Shown: in pieces, positions 1 through 6,807 of the stretch | Numbering within the stretch: position 1 is the stretch's first letter | Layout: each line of letters starts with the position of its first letter | Source: CAZIRO01 sp964541595 | GTDB taxonomy: Bacteria > Acidobacteriota > HRBIN11 | Length of the DNA stretch: 22,775 nt | Direction of reading: 5' to 3' | Assembly (NCBI GenBank): GCA_964541595.1 | Contig: CAZIRO010000025.1 | Span: 1 to 22,775 of the forward strand | Notes under the pieces: model-generated | What the model was told of the DNA's origin: nothing | The model's input: the letters and a program-made list of their open reading frames with translations, nothing else | Databases searched by the model: none | Translations under genes and position numbers: made by a program

Positions 1-398
1 ATCCACGGTATACTCGCCCGTGCGAGATGAACCACGCTGCGGAAGGTCAACCGATAGGCCGCATCCCATTGATCGAGTGTGAGATCTGCAAAGGTTCCCG
101 CCGGGGGCCCGCCCGCATTCGCGACGACGATATCGATATGTCCGTAGTGCTGACCCAGCGCGTCGACCCAGCGCTGTACGCCGTCCGCATCCGTGACATC
201 CACCACGTCAATCCGTACCAGTCGGCCGGTGCGCGCCTGAATCCACTGCTGCGCTTCCTGCAGGTGCTGTAAATTGCGGCTACAGATGGCCACTTCCGCC
301 CCCGCTGCGGTCAACCGTTCGGCCACGGCCCGGCCGATGCCCTGACTGGCGGCGGCCACAAGCGCCACCCGATCCGTTAAATCGATGGTGATCGCCAT
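1..398 (-). CDS. SDR-family oxidoreductase, N-terminal part (runs off the window)
   Basis: About 132 residues are visible, beginning MAITIDLTDRVALV. The N-terminal Rossmann fold of a short-chain dehydrogenase/reductase is clear: the dinucleotide-binding motif AASQGIGRA lies near residues 16-24, and the NAGGPPAG motif after strand beta4 near residues 94-101. The catalytic YxxxK lies beyond the window edge, so substrate and activity cannot be judged. NAGGP-type SDRs are usually annotated as 3-oxoacyl-ACP reductase-like NAD(P)-dependent oxidoreductases. The ATG at 396-398 is preceded by a purine-rich AGGGGGAA ribosome binding site. The gene starts 40 bp after nuoN stops, so it may be the last gene seen of that transcription unit. 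The frame is open to position 1. Confidence 0.85.
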   Translation of the reverse strand, partial: MAITIDLTDRVALVAAASQGIGRAVAERLTAAGAEVAICSRNLQHLQEAQQWIQARTGRLVRIDVVDVTDADGVQRWVDALGQHYGHIDIVVANAGGPPAGTFADLTLDQWDAAYRLTFRSVVHLARASIPW

Positions 399-438
399 GC
401 CGTTCCCCCTGGATGGCACGTGACGGCGTATCAAGCGG

Positions 439-2001
439 TCATTCCATGCGGGCAATCTGTGTCGGTTCCAGTAACGGTGCCGGATGGACGTTCAATGTGG
501 CATGACGGTCGGACCACCCGTAGATCGGTGCAAACAGAACCCCGAGCAGGAATACAAGGACAGCGAGTGCCTGCACGACCCGATACGCCGGTCCCCAGCG
601 GAATTGCGGCCGGTATTCGCCAGGGGACTCGATGATCATGTTCTTGATGACGTATACATAATAAAACAGTGAAATTGCACTGTTGATCACCGCAAGGACG
701 GCAAGCCAGGTCCAGCCCGCACGAATGGCCGCCGCAAATAGAAAGAACTTTCCGAAAAATCCGATAAATGGGGGAATCCCCGCAAGGGATAACAGAAAGA
801 ACGCCATCATCCAGGCAAGACCGGGATGACGACGCGCGAGTCCGTAGTAGGCGCGGAATGTTTCATAGTGATCCGTGATGTCGGCCATGGCGATGACTAC
901 ATAAAACGCACCCAGGTTCATAATGGTGTAGGCAGCAATATAAAACAGCAGTGCCTGCAGTCCCTCGCGCGTTCCCGTAAGCACGGCCATCAGCATGTAT
1001 CCCGCATGCGCGATACTCGAATAGGCGAGCATGCGTTTGATGTTCTTCTGCCAGATGGCGACCACGTTGCCCCAGGTCATCGTTGCCACCGCGAGAATGC
1101 TCAACATGATCGGCCACTGCAGACCGGCGATGGCTTCCCAGGTGCCGCTGTCCGGGTTATAAACGGAAAACCCCTGATAGAATATACGAATCAGCATGCC
1201 GAATCCGGCGGCCTTGGGCGCCACGGTCAACAGCGCGGAAATTGGCGTCGCCGCACCCTGGTACGCGTCCGGTGCCCAGAAGTGAAACGGTACGGCGGAG
1301 ATCTTGAAGGCAATCCCGGCGACGAGCAGGACCATGATCACGACCCAGCCGGCGGGAAACGTACCGGCAGTCGCCTGCGCGTGCAGCCGTTGCGCGACGT
1401 CAGGGAGATACAGTGCACCGGTCAGTCCGTAGATCCAGCTGATCGCATACAGCATACTCCCCGTTGCGGCCGCGCCGAATACGATATACTTCATGGCCGC
1501 TTCCACCGACGGGCGATGGGTCTTTCGATATGCCACGAGCAGATAAGACGGGATACTGACCATCTCCAGCGCAAGCACGATCATCAGGAAATGTGCCGCA
1601 CTCACAAGCAGCATGCATCCGAGGTACAGTCCCAGCAGGATCAGCGTGTACTCTCCGACTCCGTACTCGCGCAGTTCCACATTGCGCACCGACACGATCA
1701 GGGTGAACAAAAACGCGACCCCGATCAGGACCTTCAATGCGGATGCGAACGGGTCCACAACGAGCATACCCCCGAAGAGCGTCTGCGGAGGCGTACGGAG
1801 TAAAACCGCTGCTGCTGCCATTGCGCCGATGACCACGATCCCGGTGATCCCGGGAAGCCACCGCGATTTCCACGCGTCAGAACGCGCGAGTTCCAGAACG
1901 ATCAGCACGAGAATGCCCACGGTCAGGATGATCTCCGGCCAGAAATAGGCCAGCGACGTTTGTGCGGTGGTCGCAAAGGTCTGCACCACTGTTTCGATCA
2001 T
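439..2001 (-). CDS. nuoN: NADH-quinone oxidoreductase subunit N
   Basis: A 520-residue, highly hydrophobic antiporter-like subunit of the complex I membrane arm, with about 14 predicted membrane segments and a length typical for NuoN. Proton-path signatures are visible: LALEMVSIPSYLLVAY carries the conserved glutamate of helix 5, AFKISAVPFHFWAPDAYQG carries the helix 7 lysine and the diagnostic PFHxWxPDxYxG block, and a further lysine sits in IPPFIGFFGKFFLF. I place the start at the ATG at 1999-2001 (MIETVV), which follows an AGGGGGG box by 4 nt. The ATG five codons upstream would contain that box. It follows nuoK after a 67-bp gap. In most operons nuoL and nuoM lie in that position; here they are absent. 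Confidence 0.95.
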   Translation of the reverse strand: MIETVVQTFATTAQTSLAYFWPEIILTVGILVLIVLELARSDAWKSRWLPGITGIVVIGAMAAAAVLLRTPPQTLFGGMLVVDPFASALKVLIGVAFLFTLIVSVRNVELREYGVGEYTLILLGLYLGCMLLVSAAHFLMIVLALEMVSIPSYLLVAYRKTHRPSVEAAMKYIVFGAAATGSMLYAISWIYGLTGALYLPDVAQRLHAQATAGTFPAGWVVIMVLLVAGIAFKISAVPFHFWAPDAYQGAATPISALLTVAPKAAGFGMLIRIFYQGFSVYNPDSGTWEAIAGLQWPIMLSILAVATMTWGNVVAIWQKNIKRMLAYSSIAHAGYMLMAVLTGTREGLQALLFYIAAYTIMNLGAFYVVIAMADITDHYETFRAYYGLARRHPGLAWMMAFFLLSLAGIPPFIGFFGKFFLFAAAIRAGWTWLAVLAVINSAISLFYYVYVIKNMIIESPGEYRPQFRWGPAYRVVQALAVLVFLLGVLFAPIYGWSDRHATLNVHPAPLLEPTQIARME

Positions 2002-2068
2002 GGATCCCCCCTGCACGCGTGTGGATCACCTGCCGGCCTGCACCCCGGAGGATGCAGACATCCACCGT

Positions 2069-2380
2069 TCAGCCGCGCAGATCGTGCAACCGATCGGCTG
2101 CAATGTCCCGGAAGTTGCGAAAGATGGCCAGACAGATGGCCAGGAACACGGCTGCTTCAATGGCCGCGAGCAGAATCACAAAGAGCACCACCACATGGGC
2201 GTGTAAGTCCAGTCCCTGAAACCGCGCAAAACCGATGAAATTGAGATTCGCTGAATTCAACACGAGTTCGACGCCCATGAGAATGCCGATCGCATTGCGA
2301 CGCGTAAAGATCGCGATCAGCCCGAGTACAAACAGAATGGCACCGACGATGAGAATCTCCGGTAAGGTGATCGCCGTCAT
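2069..2380 (-). CDS. nuoK: NADH-quinone oxidoreductase subunit K
   Basis: A 103-residue subunit with three membrane helices, the normal size for NuoK (MnhC-like). Two membrane glutamates needed for proton transfer in the family are present: E38 in GVELVLNSANLNFIGF and E75 in LLAAIEAAVFLAI. The ATG overlaps the nuoJ stop by 4 bp (ATGA), which indicates translational coupling. Partners are the other membrane-arm subunits on either side. No unusual residues were noticed. Confidence 0.95.
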   Translation of the reverse strand: MTAITLPEILIVGAILFVLGLIAIFTRRNAIGILMGVELVLNSANLNFIGFARFQGLDLHAHVVVLFVILLAAIEAAVFLAICLAIFRNFRDIAADRLHDLRG

Positions 2381-2886
2381 CGTTCGACCTCTTTACGCCC
2401 GATGACAATGGCGCCCACCAGCGCTACGAGCAGCGCAACGGACGCGATTTCAAAGGGCAATAAATACGTGGTCAGCAACAGACGCCCGATACCTCTGGAC
2501 GTGGCGATATACCCTGCGGGGACCCGGTCAAGCAGTGCGAAACTGCGAATGGCCATCCACAGCACCAGCAGCAATACCAGGCCGAGCGTGACACCGGGAA
2601 CGAGTTGCACGCGCCCGGCACGAATATCCAGATCGATGATCCGATGCGTCAGCCAGATTCCGAACAGAATGAGAACCAGGATACCCCCGATATAGACAAA
2701 AATTTGCATGATCGCCACGAAGTCGGCCGCGAGGTAAATGAATATCGCGGCCATGCCCATCAGTGTGAAAAACAGGGCAAACGCGGAACGCACGAGATTG
2801 CGACCGAACGTGACGACCAGCGCCGATCCGATAGTGATTGCCGCCAGGCTGTAAAACAGCACCCGTTCCAACCAGATATCGACCAT
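2377..2886 (-). CDS. nuoJ: NADH-quinone oxidoreductase subunit J
   Basis: A 169-residue membrane subunit with about five helices. The family signature YIGGILVLILFGIWLTH (residues about 66-82) contains the NuoJ helix 3 region that forms a pi-bulge near the quinone/E-channel in solved complex I structures. The ATG at 2884-2886 follows GAGGTG, a good ribosome binding site. It is separated from nuoH by 60 bp that hold a palindromic 9-bp repeat (2901-2945), so a transcript hairpin would sit just upstream of this ribosome binding site. The gene for the ferredoxin-like subunit NuoI, which normally lies between nuoH and nuoJ, is missing here. Confidence 0.94.
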   Translation of the reverse strand: MVDIWLERVLFYSLAAITIGSALVVTFGRNLVRSAFALFFTLMGMAAIFIYLAADFVAIMQIFVYIGGILVLILFGIWLTHRIIDLDIRAGRVQLVPGVTLGLVLLLVLWMAIRSFALLDRVPAGYIATSRGIGRLLLTTYLLPFEIASVALLVALVGAIVIGRKEVER

Positions 2887-2900
2887 GGCTGCACCTCAGT

Positions 2901-2945
2901 ATAGGTCCTATACGTCCTATAGGACCTATAGGACCCATAAGTCTT
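2901..2945. repeat. Palindromic 9-bp tandem repeat between nuoH and nuoJ
   Basis: Five 9-bp units in a row: ATAGGTCCT, ATACGTCCT, ATAGGACCT, ATAGGACCC, ATAAGTCTT. Because the unit is close to self-complementary, 2900-2912 and 2918-2930 form a perfect 13-bp inverted repeat around a 5-nt loop. The block fills most of the 60-bp spacer. A transcript of the nuo operon could fold here, just before the nuoJ ribosome binding site. It may be a processing or stability element, or only a dispersed repeat. Short translated frames across it (GPIGPI- and YRTYRT-like) are repeat artefacts. Confidence 0.9.
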
Positions 2946-2946
2946 A

Positions 2947-4218
2947 TCACCCGAACCACAGCGCCCACAGGGCGTTGCCAAATAAGCAGACAAACCCCAG
3001 AGGAATCAGGAATTTCCAGCAGAAGACCATCAACTGGTCCACACGAAACCGCGGAAATGTCCACCGTACGAGCATCATGATGAAAACCAGTGTGAATACC
3101 TTCAGCACAAACCATACCGGCGCAGGTAACCACGGTCCATGCCAGGCGCCGAGAAACACGATCGTGGCCAGCGCGGAAACAGCAAACATGTTCGCATATT
3201 CGGCGAGCATGAACATTGAAAACCGAATGCCGGAATACTCCGTAAAATAACCGGCCACGAGTTCGGATTCCGCCTCCGGCAGGTCAAACGGCGTGCGGTT
3301 CGTCTCCGCAAGCGATGCAATGTAATAAATGATAAACGCAACGACCGAAAACGGACTGGACCAGAGCAGCCACCGTCCCCCACTCTGTGCACGGGCAATG
3401 TCCACCAGATCCAGGGAACCGACAAGGGTCAGTGCGGACAGCAGCGCGAGTCCACCGGGGATCTCGTAACTGATCACCTGCGCCGCCGAACGCATGCCAC
3501 CGAACAGGCCCCATTTGTTGTTCTGCGCCCATCCGGCCATGAGAATGCCGATCACCACCAGGGACCCCATCGCCACGATCCACAGCAGTCCGATGTTCAT
3601 CCGCGCCACGACGAGATGTTCCGAAAACGGAATGGCAGCATACGCGGCAAACGCGGCGGCGATAATGATCCCCGGCGCCAGTGTGAACAGGATCGGATCC
3701 GCACCCGCGGGAATGATGTCTTCCTTGACAAAGAGTTTTAACCCGTCAGCGATCGTCTGCAGGAGTCCGTACGCACCTGTTTCCATCGGACCGTACCGGT
3801 TCTGAATATGTCCTGCGATTTTGCGTTCCCACCAGACAAAGAACAGTACGAGTACGGAAATCAGGATCAGAACGAGTACGAATGCGAGGACACCCATGAG
3901 GAGGTACTGTGCTCCCCGGGGCCACGTGAGAAACCCGATCTGTTGAAGGATCCGCGTCCGATAGACGACATACAGGGCGCCGATCCCACCGAGGATCACG
4001 CCAGACATCACACCGAGAAAAACGAACAGCGGTATGAGCAAACTCGCGACGACGTCCGGCACCCAGTTTCGCCCCTGAACACGCCGGATCACAAGCAGAA
4101 CCGTTAGAAACAGAAGAAACCCAACGAAAAACCCGAGCGCCTGTTGTACGGTCGTCGCCGCGATCGGCCAGTCTGCACCACGCGCAATCTGCAGAAAATA
4201 CTGCAACCACTGTTCCAT
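2947..4218 (-). CDS. nuoH: NADH-quinone oxidoreductase subunit H, N-terminally extended
   Basis: A 423-residue homologue of NuoH, the membrane subunit that forms much of the quinone chamber. The core begins at WWERKIAGHIQNRYGP (residues about 129-144), followed by LLQTIADGLKLFVKEDIIP. The acidic loop FDLPEAESELVAGYFTEYSG and the C-terminal FPRFRVDQLMVFCWK block are both typical. In most NuoH proteins the ER(K/R) motif lies within about the first 40 residues, so this one has roughly 90 extra N-terminal residues with about two added membrane segments (about 28-46 and 57-86). The start is supported by GGAGGAG upstream of the ATG. It begins 6 bp after the nuoA stop. Confidence 0.95.
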   Translation of the reverse strand: MEQWLQYFLQIARGADWPIAATTVQQALGFFVGFLLFLTVLLVIRRVQGRNWVPDVVASLLIPLFVFLGVMSGVILGGIGALYVVYRTRILQQIGFLTWPRGAQYLLMGVLAFVLVLILISVLVLFFVWWERKIAGHIQNRYGPMETGAYGLLQTIADGLKLFVKEDIIPAGADPILFTLAPGIIIAAAFAAYAAIPFSEHLVVARMNIGLLWIVAMGSLVVIGILMAGWAQNNKWGLFGGMRSAAQVISYEIPGGLALLSALTLVGSLDLVDIARAQSGGRWLLWSSPFSVVAFIIYYIASLAETNRTPFDLPEAESELVAGYFTEYSGIRFSMFMLAEYANMFAVSALATIVFLGAWHGPWLPAPVWFVLKVFTLVFIMMLVRWTFPRFRVDQLMVFCWKFLIPLGFVCLFGNALWALWFG

Positions 4219-4224
4219 GGTGGG

Positions 4225-4671
4225 CTACTCCTCCGGAGATGTCACCGTACCGGTCGGAACCGCTGTGGGGATACGCCCAATGGCATAGCGGGGTTCCGGT
4301 TTGTCCCACACAAGTGCGCCCTTCTTCCACGCATAGGCCAGCCCGAACAGGAGAATCACGACAAAAATGAAAACATCAATGAACCCGAACCATCGGAATT
4401 CCCGGAACACCAGAACCCACGGAAACAGCAGGACGACTTCCACATCAAAAATCACAAAGGTCAATGCCAGTAAATAAAACCGATGATTGAACTGGATCCA
4501 AGCGTTGCCAACCGGATCCTCGCCACACTCATACGCAATATACTTCTCATGCGTCCGCACATGGGGGTGTACGATATGCGACAGCAAAACATTGGCCAGT
4601 ACGAATGCAATCCCACCGAGAAACAGAATGAACCCCGCCAGGTAGACCCAGAGCGCATACGATGCAGGCAT
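4225..4671 (-). CDS. nuoA: NADH-quinone oxidoreductase subunit A
   Basis: A 148-residue three-helix membrane subunit. The diagnostic block YECGEDPVGNAWIQFNHRFY (residues about 47-66) is followed by LLALTFVIFDVEVVLLFPW, matching the conserved cysteine loop and acidic helix of NuoA/ND3. The C-terminal about 25 residues are proline-rich and not conserved in the family. The ATG at 4669-4671 has a strong GGGGAGGG upstream. It lies 33 bp after the sigma-factor gene and 6 bp before nuoH. It is not followed by nuoB, nuoC and nuoD, which is the usual order. Confidence 0.95.
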   Translation of the reverse strand: MPASYALWVYLAGFILFLGGIAFVLANVLLSHIVHPHVRTHEKYIAYECGEDPVGNAWIQFNHRFYLLALTFVIFDVEVVLLFPWVLVFREFRWFGFIDVFIFVVILLFGLAYAWKKGALVWDKPEPRYAIGRIPTAVPTGTVTSPEE

Positions 4672-4704
4672 GGAAAAACCCTCCCCGCAGAATTGCCGAA
4701 CAGA

Positions 4705-5313
4705 TTAATCTGCCCGTGGGTTCTTGTCAAGTTGTTGCAGATACTCCCGGAGTTTTCGTCGGGCGCGATGCAAACGCACCTTGACGTTCGCCTCCGAGAT
4801 ACCCAGTGCCAGGGCGGTTTCCCGCACGGACAGTCCCTCGACTTCACGCAAAAGATATACAGACCGCAACGGCTGCGGCAATTGATGGACGGCGTCCCAG
4901 AAGATCCGTTTCTGTTCCTCTGCGATCGCGACGTCCTCCGGCATGACACGTTCCTGAGAGATCAACTGGCGTTTGGCGATGACCCGCTCGATCAGCGGAT
5001 AGTACCGCCGTTCCTGACGCGTATATCGCATACACTCGTGAAACATGATGGCATACAACCACGTGATGAGGCGTGCGTCCCCGCGGAACTGGTCCATCTT
5101 TTCCAGCGCGATGGACAGGGTTTCCTGCGCAACGTCCCGTGCCTTTTCCGGGTCGTGACACATGCGATACGCGATGTGATACAGCCGCGGTACGAAGATC
5201 TCGGTAAACCGTTCAATGGCTTCCGGATCGCCGGCACGGAGTGCCTGGACGTCCTGGATGGGAAACTCCGTTTGCAACGGAGAATGCATGGTTTTCTCAC
5301 GGGTCCCGGCCAT
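4705..5313 (-). CDS. ECF-family RNA polymerase sigma factor
   Basis: 202 residues from the ATG at 5311-5313. Sigma region 2 spans about residues 28-100 (DPEAIERFTEIFVPRLYHIAYRM, then DVAQETLSIALEKM and FRGDARLITWLYAIMFHECM, core-binding and -10 recognition helices). Region 4 spans about 137-192 (LPQPLRSVYLLREVEGLSVRETA, then the helix-turn-helix GISEANVKVRLHRARRKL). No extra C-terminal domain is present. Other possible starts are TTG at 5365-5367 and ATG at 5287-5289; none has a decisive ribosome binding site, and 5313 has a G-rich GGGGGTG upstream. No anti-sigma factor gene is visible next to it: purQ lies 64 bp upstream and nuoA 33 bp downstream. That position suggests, but does not show, control of or co-expression with the nuo genes. 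Confidence 0.9.
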   Translation of the reverse strand: MAGTREKTMHSPLQTEFPIQDVQALRAGDPEAIERFTEIFVPRLYHIAYRMCHDPEKARDVAQETLSIALEKMDQFRGDARLITWLYAIMFHECMRYTRQERRYYPLIERVIAKRQLISQERVMPEDVAIAEEQKRIFWDAVHQLPQPLRSVYLLREVEGLSVRETALALGISEANVKVRLHRARRKLREYLQQLDKNPRAD

Positions 5314-5377
5314 TTTGGGACACCCCCGGTATGCAGTGATACTCGCGACCTCTTGCGTCTCGGGCAATCACCCGCCG

Positions 5378-6106
5378 TCATGCAGCCTGTACGGGCGCAT
5401 CACGCATCTGTCGCAGGGCCGTGATCATCGAGATAAAGATCCATCGACCGTCCTGACTGCCCAGAATAGATTCCGAAGCCCGTTCCGGATGGGGCATGAG
5501 ACCCATGATCCGACCCGACGGGTCCAGCAGACCGGCAATATTCAGGCGGCTACCGTTCGGATTGGCCGCACGCGTTACCCGGCCGTGCGGATCGCAGTAT
5601 TGCAGCGCGATCTGTCGATGTTGTCGAATCCGCCGCAGTGTGCTCCGGGATGCATAGTACTGGCCCTCGTAATGCGCGATCGGCATGCGCAGGACTTTAC
5701 CTTCAGGGATGGCACAGGTAAACGGCGTATCGTACCTGCCGGCCACGAGATGGACGTCCTCACAGATGAACGTCAACCCCCGATTCGGCAGCATCGCACC
5801 CGGCAGTAACCCCGCCTCCAGCAGGATCTGAAACCCGTTGCAGATGCCCAGTACCAGACCGCCACACTCCACGAAGCGGGGTACAGCCCGCATCACCGGA
5901 CTGAACGCGGCCATGGCACCGGTGCGCAGATAGTCCCCGTACGAAAACCCGCCGGGCAGGATCAACGCATCCAGTCCGTCCAGATCGGTGTCGCCATGCC
6001 ATACGAAATCCACCCATTGACCCAGCACGTGCTTGAGCACGTGGTACGTGTCATGATCACAGTTGCTGCCCGGAAAGACCACCACGCCGAAATGAAAACG
6101 GTTCAT
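5378..6106 (-). CDS. purQ: Phosphoribosylformylglycinamidine synthase, glutaminase subunit PurQ
   Basis: A 242-residue class I glutamine amidotransferase that supplies ammonia to PurL for the fourth step of purine synthesis (FGAR to FGAM). The triad is visible: nucleophile C89 in LGICNGFQ, and H206 and E208 in LMPHPERA. The N-terminal FGVVVFPGSNCDHDT and LILPGGFSYGDYLRTGA blocks are specific to PurQ rather than other amidotransferases. The small stand-alone form implies separate purS and purL, which are not in this window. The ATG follows AGGGAGA by 8-9 nt. A sigma-70-like promoter lies about 85 bp upstream (6191-6219), next to a repeat cassette. Confidence 0.97.
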   Translation of the reverse strand: MNRFHFGVVVFPGSNCDHDTYHVLKHVLGQWVDFVWHGDTDLDGLDALILPGGFSYGDYLRTGAMAAFSPVMRAVPRFVECGGLVLGICNGFQILLEAGLLPGAMLPNRGLTFICEDVHLVAGRYDTPFTCAIPEGKVLRMPIAHYEGQYYASRSTLRRIRQHRQIALQYCDPHGRVTRAANPNGSRLNIAGLLDPSGRIMGLMPHPERASESILGSQDGRWIFISMITALRQMRDAPVQAA

Positions 6107-6190
6107 ATGTAAATCTCCCTGAGGGATACACCGGAGCGGCCGTAATCACACGCATGTGTATGCCGATGATGCGCAATACCCGGTGCGTTC

Positions 6191-6219
6191 ATTGTACCGT
6201 GACCGGTCGGGACATTCAA
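6191..6219 (-). promoter_or_regulatory. Predicted sigma-70-like promoter for purQ
   Basis: Reading the minus strand, a -35 box TTGAAT (6219-6214), a 17-bp spacer, and a -10 box TACAAT (6196-6191). It lies about 85 bp before the purQ ATG. The conserved end of repeat copy 1 stops 17 bp upstream of the -35 box. This is a match to consensus only; no start site is known. Confidence 0.5.
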
Positions 6220-6236
6220 CCGGGCTGCCCCCGGGA

Positions 6237-6396
6237 TCGGGACAGGCCATGGGACATGCGCACCACCGGATCCACCGGTGGGCCGGTGGCCACCGGTCTC
6301 CGGTGTCGGGTCCCAGGTGTCAGGTGTCCGCGCGTCCTGGTTGACGGTACATCGCGGGGTCCATGGGGACACGCCGTGTTCCATTTCCTGTCCCGA
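6237..6396 (-). repeat. Repeat cassette copy 1 (faces purQ)
   Basis: A 160-bp element. On the minus strand its gene-facing end reads TGTCCCATGGCCTGTCCCGA (6256-6237), a tandem TGTCCC pair with a 12-bp period. The opposite end (6377-6396) is an imperfect inverted copy, 17 of 20 matching. The core has four 7-bp units (6301-6328). The outer 69 bp next to the purQ end match copy 3 with two differences, and the segment around CGTCAACCAGG is also shared with copy 3. The gap from copy 2 is 37 bp, and the two copies point away from each other. No transposase gene is present. Confidence 0.85.
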
Positions 6397-6433
6397 TTCC
6401 AGATCATGTACCCGTGAACACGGACAACTGAAC

Positions 6434-6678
6434 TCGGGACAGGTCATGGGACACCGTGGGTCCCCATGCGGTCATGCGCTATCCCCCGCCCATGCAATGC
6501 CCCGTCCCCTGTCTTCCGTCTCCCGTCCCGGATACCCGACACCTGACACCTGGGACCTGACACCTGAGACCTGAGACCTGAGACCTGAGACCCGACACCC
6601 GGGACCTGGGACCCGACTCCGGCGTCCACCGGTCCGTCCGTTCATCCGGTGCATTCCCTGTCCCATGGCCTGTCCCGA
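6434..6678 (+). repeat. Repeat cassette copy 2 (faces ccmE)
   Basis: A 245-bp element bounded by near-perfect 20-bp inverted terminal repeats, 6434-6453 and 6659-6678, 19 of 20 matching. The right end is TGTCCCATGGCCTGTCCCGA, identical to the gene-facing end of copies 1 and 3. The core is a 12-unit heptamer array at 6532-6615. The sequence between ends and core is only weakly related to copies 1 and 3. Inverted ends without a coding frame resemble a miniature non-autonomous element, but no flanking target duplication was found by eye. Confidence 0.85.
6532..6615 (+). repeat. Heptamer array (12 units) inside repeat copy 2
   Basis: Twelve uninterrupted 7-bp units, mostly ACACCTG, AGACCTG, GGACCTG or GGACCCG (consensus RSACCYG), in exact phase. 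A thirteenth degenerate unit follows. The unit length is not a multiple of 3, so all three frames repeat. This produces spurious open frames of the VSGLRSQ type, which I do not annotate as genes. The array resembles a simple-sequence tract that changes length by slippage. Confidence 0.95.
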
Positions 6679-6695
6679 TTTCAGAAACCGTGGGC

Positions 6696-6724
6696 TTGCG
6701 CAGTGCATCACCGGATAGTATAGT
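6696..6724 (+). promoter_or_regulatory. Predicted sigma-70-like promoter for ccmE-ccmF-lnt
   Basis: A -35 box TTGCGC (6696-6701), a 17-bp spacer, and a -10 box TATAGT (6719-6724). The predicted leader to the ccmE ATG is about 75-80 nt and includes a GC-rich GCGGCGG/CCGCC pair able to form a small hairpin. The -35 box starts 17 bp after the end of repeat copy 2. Confidence 0.55.
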
Positions 6725-6807
6725 ATGCATGAAGCCGGTCCCGCGGCGGCACATATATCCGTTCGCCGCCCCCTGAACAGAGATGTCCCAGACAGGGAGA
6801 AGCCATC

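Noticed and set aside
826..1803. Long plus-strand open frame opposite nuoN
   Set aside because: It is a high-GC shadow of nuoN, with no homology pattern, and the nuoN frame has clear membrane and catalytic motifs. Similar shadows opposite ccmF, ggt and dinG were dropped for the same reason.
2002..2068. Possible remnant of nuoL/nuoM or a hairpin in the nuoK-nuoN gap
   Set aside because: Only 67 bp, no recognisable coding remnant, and the hairpins (GGATG/CATCC) are short and likely by chance.
6532..6615. CRISPR array
   Set aside because: Units are 7 bp, contiguous, with no unique spacers and no cas genes; this is a simple tandem repeat.
6237..6678. Insertion sequence with transposase
   Set aside because: The element has inverted ends but no coding frame of transposase type and no clear flanking target duplication; recorded as a repeat cassette instead.
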